From: SAR86 cluster bacterium SAR86B
GTDB taxonomy: Bacteria > Pseudomonadota > Gammaproteobacteria > Magnimaribacterales > D2472
DNA: 64,000 nucleotides
Assembly: GCA_905182885.1 (NCBI GenBank)
Contig: CAJJCW010000001.1
Location: 1-64,000, forward strand
Direction of reading: 5' to 3'
The notes beneath the pieces are model-generated. The model was given only the letters and a program-made list of their open reading frames with translations. It was not told where the DNA came from and made no database searches. Below, piece after piece: positions 61,200 to 64,000 of this stretch. The translations under genes were made by a program, and so were the position numbers. Numbering within the stretch: position 1 is the first letter of the stretch; every line of letters begins with the position of its first letter.

Positions 61200-61827
61200 A
61201 ATCCAATGCAACTCCGTCTTTATATCTTAGATCTATCATACTAGGTATTGATCTTCTTTCGTACAAGTAATTTAGGGTATCTTTTAGGGTTTTAAACTTA
61301 CTTTTGGAAATGTTTTTTCCAAACTTAATGTTAAATTTCTGAGTTTTGACCTGCCAACCAGATACATGATCATAATTAATGATCTCTATGATTAATGGGT
61401 AGTTTTTTTGCTGAATTTCTTTTATAGATTCGATAATAAAAAGAATTTTATCTCTATTGGTTATAGGTCCATTGACTCTAATTAAGTCTAATTGAGTTTG
61501 ATCGAACTTAAATAGATTAGAATTTTCATCAACATAATGTTTTTCATTAAGAATATAGATTGGTTTTTTATTAATTATTGAGACTGAAACTTCTTTTGTA
61601 AACGGGTGTGATTTTAGATAATAAGATTTTATCCAATCTTGGTCGAGTAAAATTTTCTCAACGTCCTTTTTAGATTTAATATTATTCAAATCTTTTGTTA
61701 GTTGTGTTTGAGAGCTTAGGTAAAAATCTGATTCATAAGTAATATCAACAATGAAGTTCTTTGCTGATAAGTTAAAGCAAAAAATTGCCAACAAGGCTGG
61801 TAAATAAATATTAGTAGGCCGACGCAT
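61189..61827 (-). CDS. ftsQ: Cell division protein FtsQ
   Basis: Divisome protein that recruits FtsB and FtsL. The 212-aa sequence has a short hydrophobic N-terminus (IYLPALLAIFCFNLSA), a POTRA region, and the FtsQ C-terminal domain (DQDWIKSYYLKSHPFTKEVSVSIINKKPIYILNEKHYVDENSNLF in part). There is almost no cytoplasmic tail, and the hydrophobic part resembles a signal peptide as much as an anchor. It is shorter than E. coli FtsQ (276 aa). It overlaps ddl by 17 bases. The call rests on position and the C-terminal domain pattern. Confidence 0.9.
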   Translation of the reverse strand: MRRPTNIYLPALLAIFCFNLSAKNFIVDITYESDFYLSSQTQLTKDLNNIKSKKDVEKILLDQDWIKSYYLKSHPFTKEVSVSIINKKPIYILNEKHYVDENSNLFKFDQTQLDLIRVNGPITNRDKILFIIESIKEIQQKNYPLIIEIINYDHVSGWQVKTQKFNIKFGKNISKSKFKTLKDTLNYLYERRSIPSMIDLRYKDGVALDYGK

Positions 61828-62740
61828 CTATAATTTTTTTGACAATGTCTTTGTATGAAAGTCCAATAAAGCTTCCTGATTTAGGGACACAGCTATGAGA
61901 TGTCATGCCAGGAACTGTATTAATTTCAATCACATAAAATACACCTTCCCTGTCTTGTAAAAGGTCGACTCTTGCACAGCCAATGCATCCCAAAGCATTA
62001 TAAGCATTTAATGAAATATCATTTATCTCATTTAATGCGGCGTCAGATAGCCTTGTCTCCACCAAATCAGTTTCATTAGAAATATATTTTGCATCATAGT
62101 CATAAAATTCATTGTCCGTAACTATCTCTATTGCCGGCAAACATTTATTGTTTATTATGGTTACTGTAAATTCCTTTCCGTCTACATACTCTTCAAATAG
62201 AAAGCCTCTTTTACGATTAGTGCATGATTCATAGGATTTCTTTAGATCTTCATCATTCGTAATTTTAAAAATATCTACGCTTGAGCCATCTTCCTCTGGC
62301 TTAAGAAATATTGTATTAAAAGGCTTAAATTTATCAAAAGATTTATCTTGCAATCCATTCTGTAAAATATCTTTACTAAACTCGCTAATCTCAAGCCATT
62401 TAGGAGTATTTATATTATTTGCTTTCAATATTTCTTTAGATTTTCTTTTATTCCACGTATTTACACACGCAGAAGATCTGGATCCAGTAAATGGAATATT
62501 TAGTTCATCTAATTTTTTTTGGAGACCGCCACCTTCACCTTCGAAGCCATGTAAGGCAATAAATATTAGATCATTATTTTTAAGTTCGGTGAGGTCTATA
62601 AGGTCATTAAAATCAATTAAGCTAGATTCATAGCCGAGTGCACGGACTGCTTCATAAATTCCGCTACCACTCTGCAAAGAGATCTCCCTTTCAGATGAGG
62701 AGCCTCCATAAATCACCGCTATATTCTTTAGATTTTCCAT
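61811..62740 (-). CDS. ddl: D-alanine--D-alanine ligase
   Basis: ATP-grasp ligase making the D-Ala-D-Ala end of peptidoglycan precursors. The 309-aa protein starts NIAVIYGGSSSEREISLQSG and includes IALHGFEGEGGGLQKKLDELNIPFTGS, KPEEDGSSVDIFKI and FYVIEINTVPGMTSHSCVPK. It lies between murC and ftsQ, as in E. coli ddlB, and overlaps murC by 13 bases. Confidence 0.96.
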   Translation of the reverse strand: MENLKNIAVIYGGSSSEREISLQSGSGIYEAVRALGYESSLIDFNDLIDLTELKNNDLIFIALHGFEGEGGGLQKKLDELNIPFTGSRSSACVNTWNKRKSKEILKANNINTPKWLEISEFSKDILQNGLQDKSFDKFKPFNTIFLKPEEDGSSVDIFKITNDEDLKKSYESCTNRKRGFLFEEYVDGKEFTVTIINNKCLPAIEIVTDNEFYDYDAKYISNETDLVETRLSDAALNEINDISLNAYNALGCIGCARVDLLQDREGVFYVIEINTVPGMTSHSCVPKSGSFIGLSYKDIVKKIIDASAY

Positions 62741-64000
62741 TTGTTTTTTATTGATTCACATACACCGGAAACACTTCCAGCTCCCTGTGTAACAAATATA
62801 TCGAAGCTGTCTGATGTAGCTTCAATAATTTTTAAGATATCATCATGATCTTTAATATGGGATATATCTTTATGTCCTAGTTGTTTTATAGTCTCAACTA
62901 TTGTTCGTGAATTTATTCCCTTAATTGGCTTCTCGCTAGCTGCATATATATCTAGGAGGATAAGTGAATCAATTTTATTTAAAACATTTATAAAATCATC
63001 AAAAAGTTGCGCTGTTCTAGTATATCTATGTGGTTGAAAAACCATGCATACTCTGCTTTTGGGATATTCCTCACGAATAGCCTTAATATTAGCTAATATC
63101 TCAATAGGGTGATGTCCATAGTCGTCTATTAAAATTTTACTATCTAGATTTATTAATAAATCATGCTTTTCATATCTTCTGCCAACTCCAGTAAAGTCTT
63201 TAATTCCTTTTTTAATATCCTTCAGAGGTAACCCCTCTTCAATACAAACAGCAACGGATGCAGCGGCATTGAACACATTATGAAGACCTGGGATTTGTAA
63301 TTGAAAAGCATGAATCTTATTTCTCTGATGATCTTTAATTTCAAAGAATTGATATCCATCTTTAAATTCTGCACCTAGGATTTGAAAGTCTGATTTATGT
63401 GACTTGCCGAACGTGATTTGTTTTCTTGATATTTTCTTAGCTATTTTCTTTATGTTCCTGTCATCTCTATTAATTACCATGTATCCAAAAAAAGGTACGT
63501 TCTCTGAAAATTTAACAAATGCATCTAAAAGGTTCTCAAAATTATTATCATAGTGAGCTAAATGATCGTCATCTATATTAGTAAGAACTGCTACATCAGG
63601 CTGAAGATGTGTAAATGATCCATCACTTTCATCAGCTTCTGCTATTAAATAACTTCCTTCACCTAAGTCTGAATTTTCATCAGTACTGAGAACCTTCCCT
63701 CCTACAACATATGTCGGACTAAGATCAGCTTGGCTAAAAACTTTAGCAATCATGCTAGTTGTTGTTGTTTTGCCATGACTTCCAGCAACAGCAATACTTT
63801 CATATCCTTTCATAATACTTCCAAGCATTTCAGCCCTAGGTATTATGGTTATTCCTTTATCTTGAGATTCAATTATCTCAGGATTTTTTTTATCAATAGC
63901 AGATGAGACAACTACAAGGTTAGCTCCTTTGATTTGATTTTTTTTATGGCCTATATAAACCTTTGCTCCATTTTTTCTTAATTTTTTTAACTCAGATGAA
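62728..64000 (-). CDS. murC: UDP-N-acetylmuramate--L-alanine ligase (partial)
   Basis: First amino acid ligase of the Mur pathway. The reading frame is open to the window edge, so the 5' end lies beyond 64000. Visible near the edge are KGANLVVVSSAI and IPRAEMLGSIMKGYESIAVAGSHGKTTTT, which contains the ATP-binding P-loop. Further on are EADESDGSFTHLQPD, DYGHHPIEILANIKAIREEYP and the C-terminal domain. It is the most upstream gene of the division cluster in the window. Confidence 0.96.
   Translation of the reverse strand, partial: SSELKKLRKNGAKVYIGHKKNQIKGANLVVVSSAIDKKNPEIIESQDKGITIIPRAEMLGSIMKGYESIAVAGSHGKTTTTSMIAKVFSQADLSPTYVVGGKVLSTDENSDLGEGSYLIAEADESDGSFTHLQPDVAVLTNIDDDHLAHYDNNFENLLDAFVKFSENVPFFGYMVINRDDRNIKKIAKKISRKQITFGKSHKSDFQILGAEFKDGYQFFEIKDHQRNKIHAFQLQIPGLHNVFNAAASVAVCIEEGLPLKDIKKGIKDFTGVGRRYEKHDLLINLDSKILIDDYGHHPIEILANIKAIREEYPKSRVCMVFQPHRYTRTAQLFDDFINVLNKIDSLILLDIYAASEKPIKGINSRTIVETIKQLGHKDISHIKDHDDILKIIEATSDSFDIFVTQGAGSVSGVCESIKNKWKI

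Overview
The window is a compact, AT-rich chromosomal segment of a Gram-negative gammaproteobacterium. Gene order is classically gammaproteobacterial: sdhCDAB-sucAB-lpd-sucCD, rlmN-rodZ-ispG-hisS-yfgM-bamB-der, iscRSUA-fdx-iscX, dapA-bamC-purC, aspS-yebC-ybgC-tolQRAB-pal-cpoB-tRNA-Lys, kdsA-eno-ftsB-ispDF-surE-pcm-nlpD, and the distal end of the division/cell-wall cluster. The low GC, very short intergenic gaps, overlapping convergent genes and many trimmed operons suggest a streamlined marine lineage of the SAR86 type. That placement is inference, not a database result. Outer-membrane and LPS functions (BamB, BamC, Tol-Pal, KdsA, NlpD) are well represented. Only five genes lie on the + strand (a MATE exporter, bcp, bepA, proS, fdxA); the rest are on the - strand.

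Layout. 1-3.2 kb: pdxB, a hexapeptide-repeat acyltransferase and a MATE exporter. 3.2-14 kb: a full TCA-cycle block (succinyl-CoA synthetase, 2-oxoglutarate dehydrogenase, succinate dehydrogenase). 14.1-22 kb: der, bamB, yfgM, hisS, ispG, rodZ, rlmN, ndk. 22-25 kb: Fe-S assembly genes with a near-perfect IscR operator. 25-32 kb: purC, bamC, dapA, bcp, a PerM-type permease, bepA and an ATP/ADP-translocase-like transporter. 32-42.5 kb: tRNA-Lys, the Tol-Pal operon, yebC, aspS, an FmdB zinc ribbon, proS, and an NfeD/SPFH pair. 42.6-47.9 kb: a DUF3604 lipoprotein, a ferritin-like hydrolase, a thiolase, and recA under a LexA box. 48-57.4 kb: ferredoxin, nlpD, a DUF368 protein, pcm, surE, ispDF, ftsB, eno, kdsA, pyrG and alr. 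57.4-64 kb: dnaB, rplI-rpsR-rpsF, ftsA, ftsQ, ddl and the C-terminal part of murC.

The unusual points are mainly substitutions and losses at otherwise conserved loci. A PDDEXK-type nuclease occupies the place of ruvCAB. ftsA is not followed by ftsZ. hscBA is missing from the isc cluster although IscU keeps the HscA-binding motif. ProRS lacks its editing insertion. IspD and IspF are fused. rpoS and truD are missing from their usual neighbourhood. Three conserved genes (acyltransferase, yfgM, rodZ) are each broken by a single-base frameshift, which may be sequencing error or real decay. Regulatory features include a likely leaderless iscR transcript and a recA terminator whose 3' arm holds the only visible ribosome binding site of the next gene. 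I see no CRISPR array, insertion sequence, prophage or rRNA gene, and no stretch longer than 300 bases without a gene.
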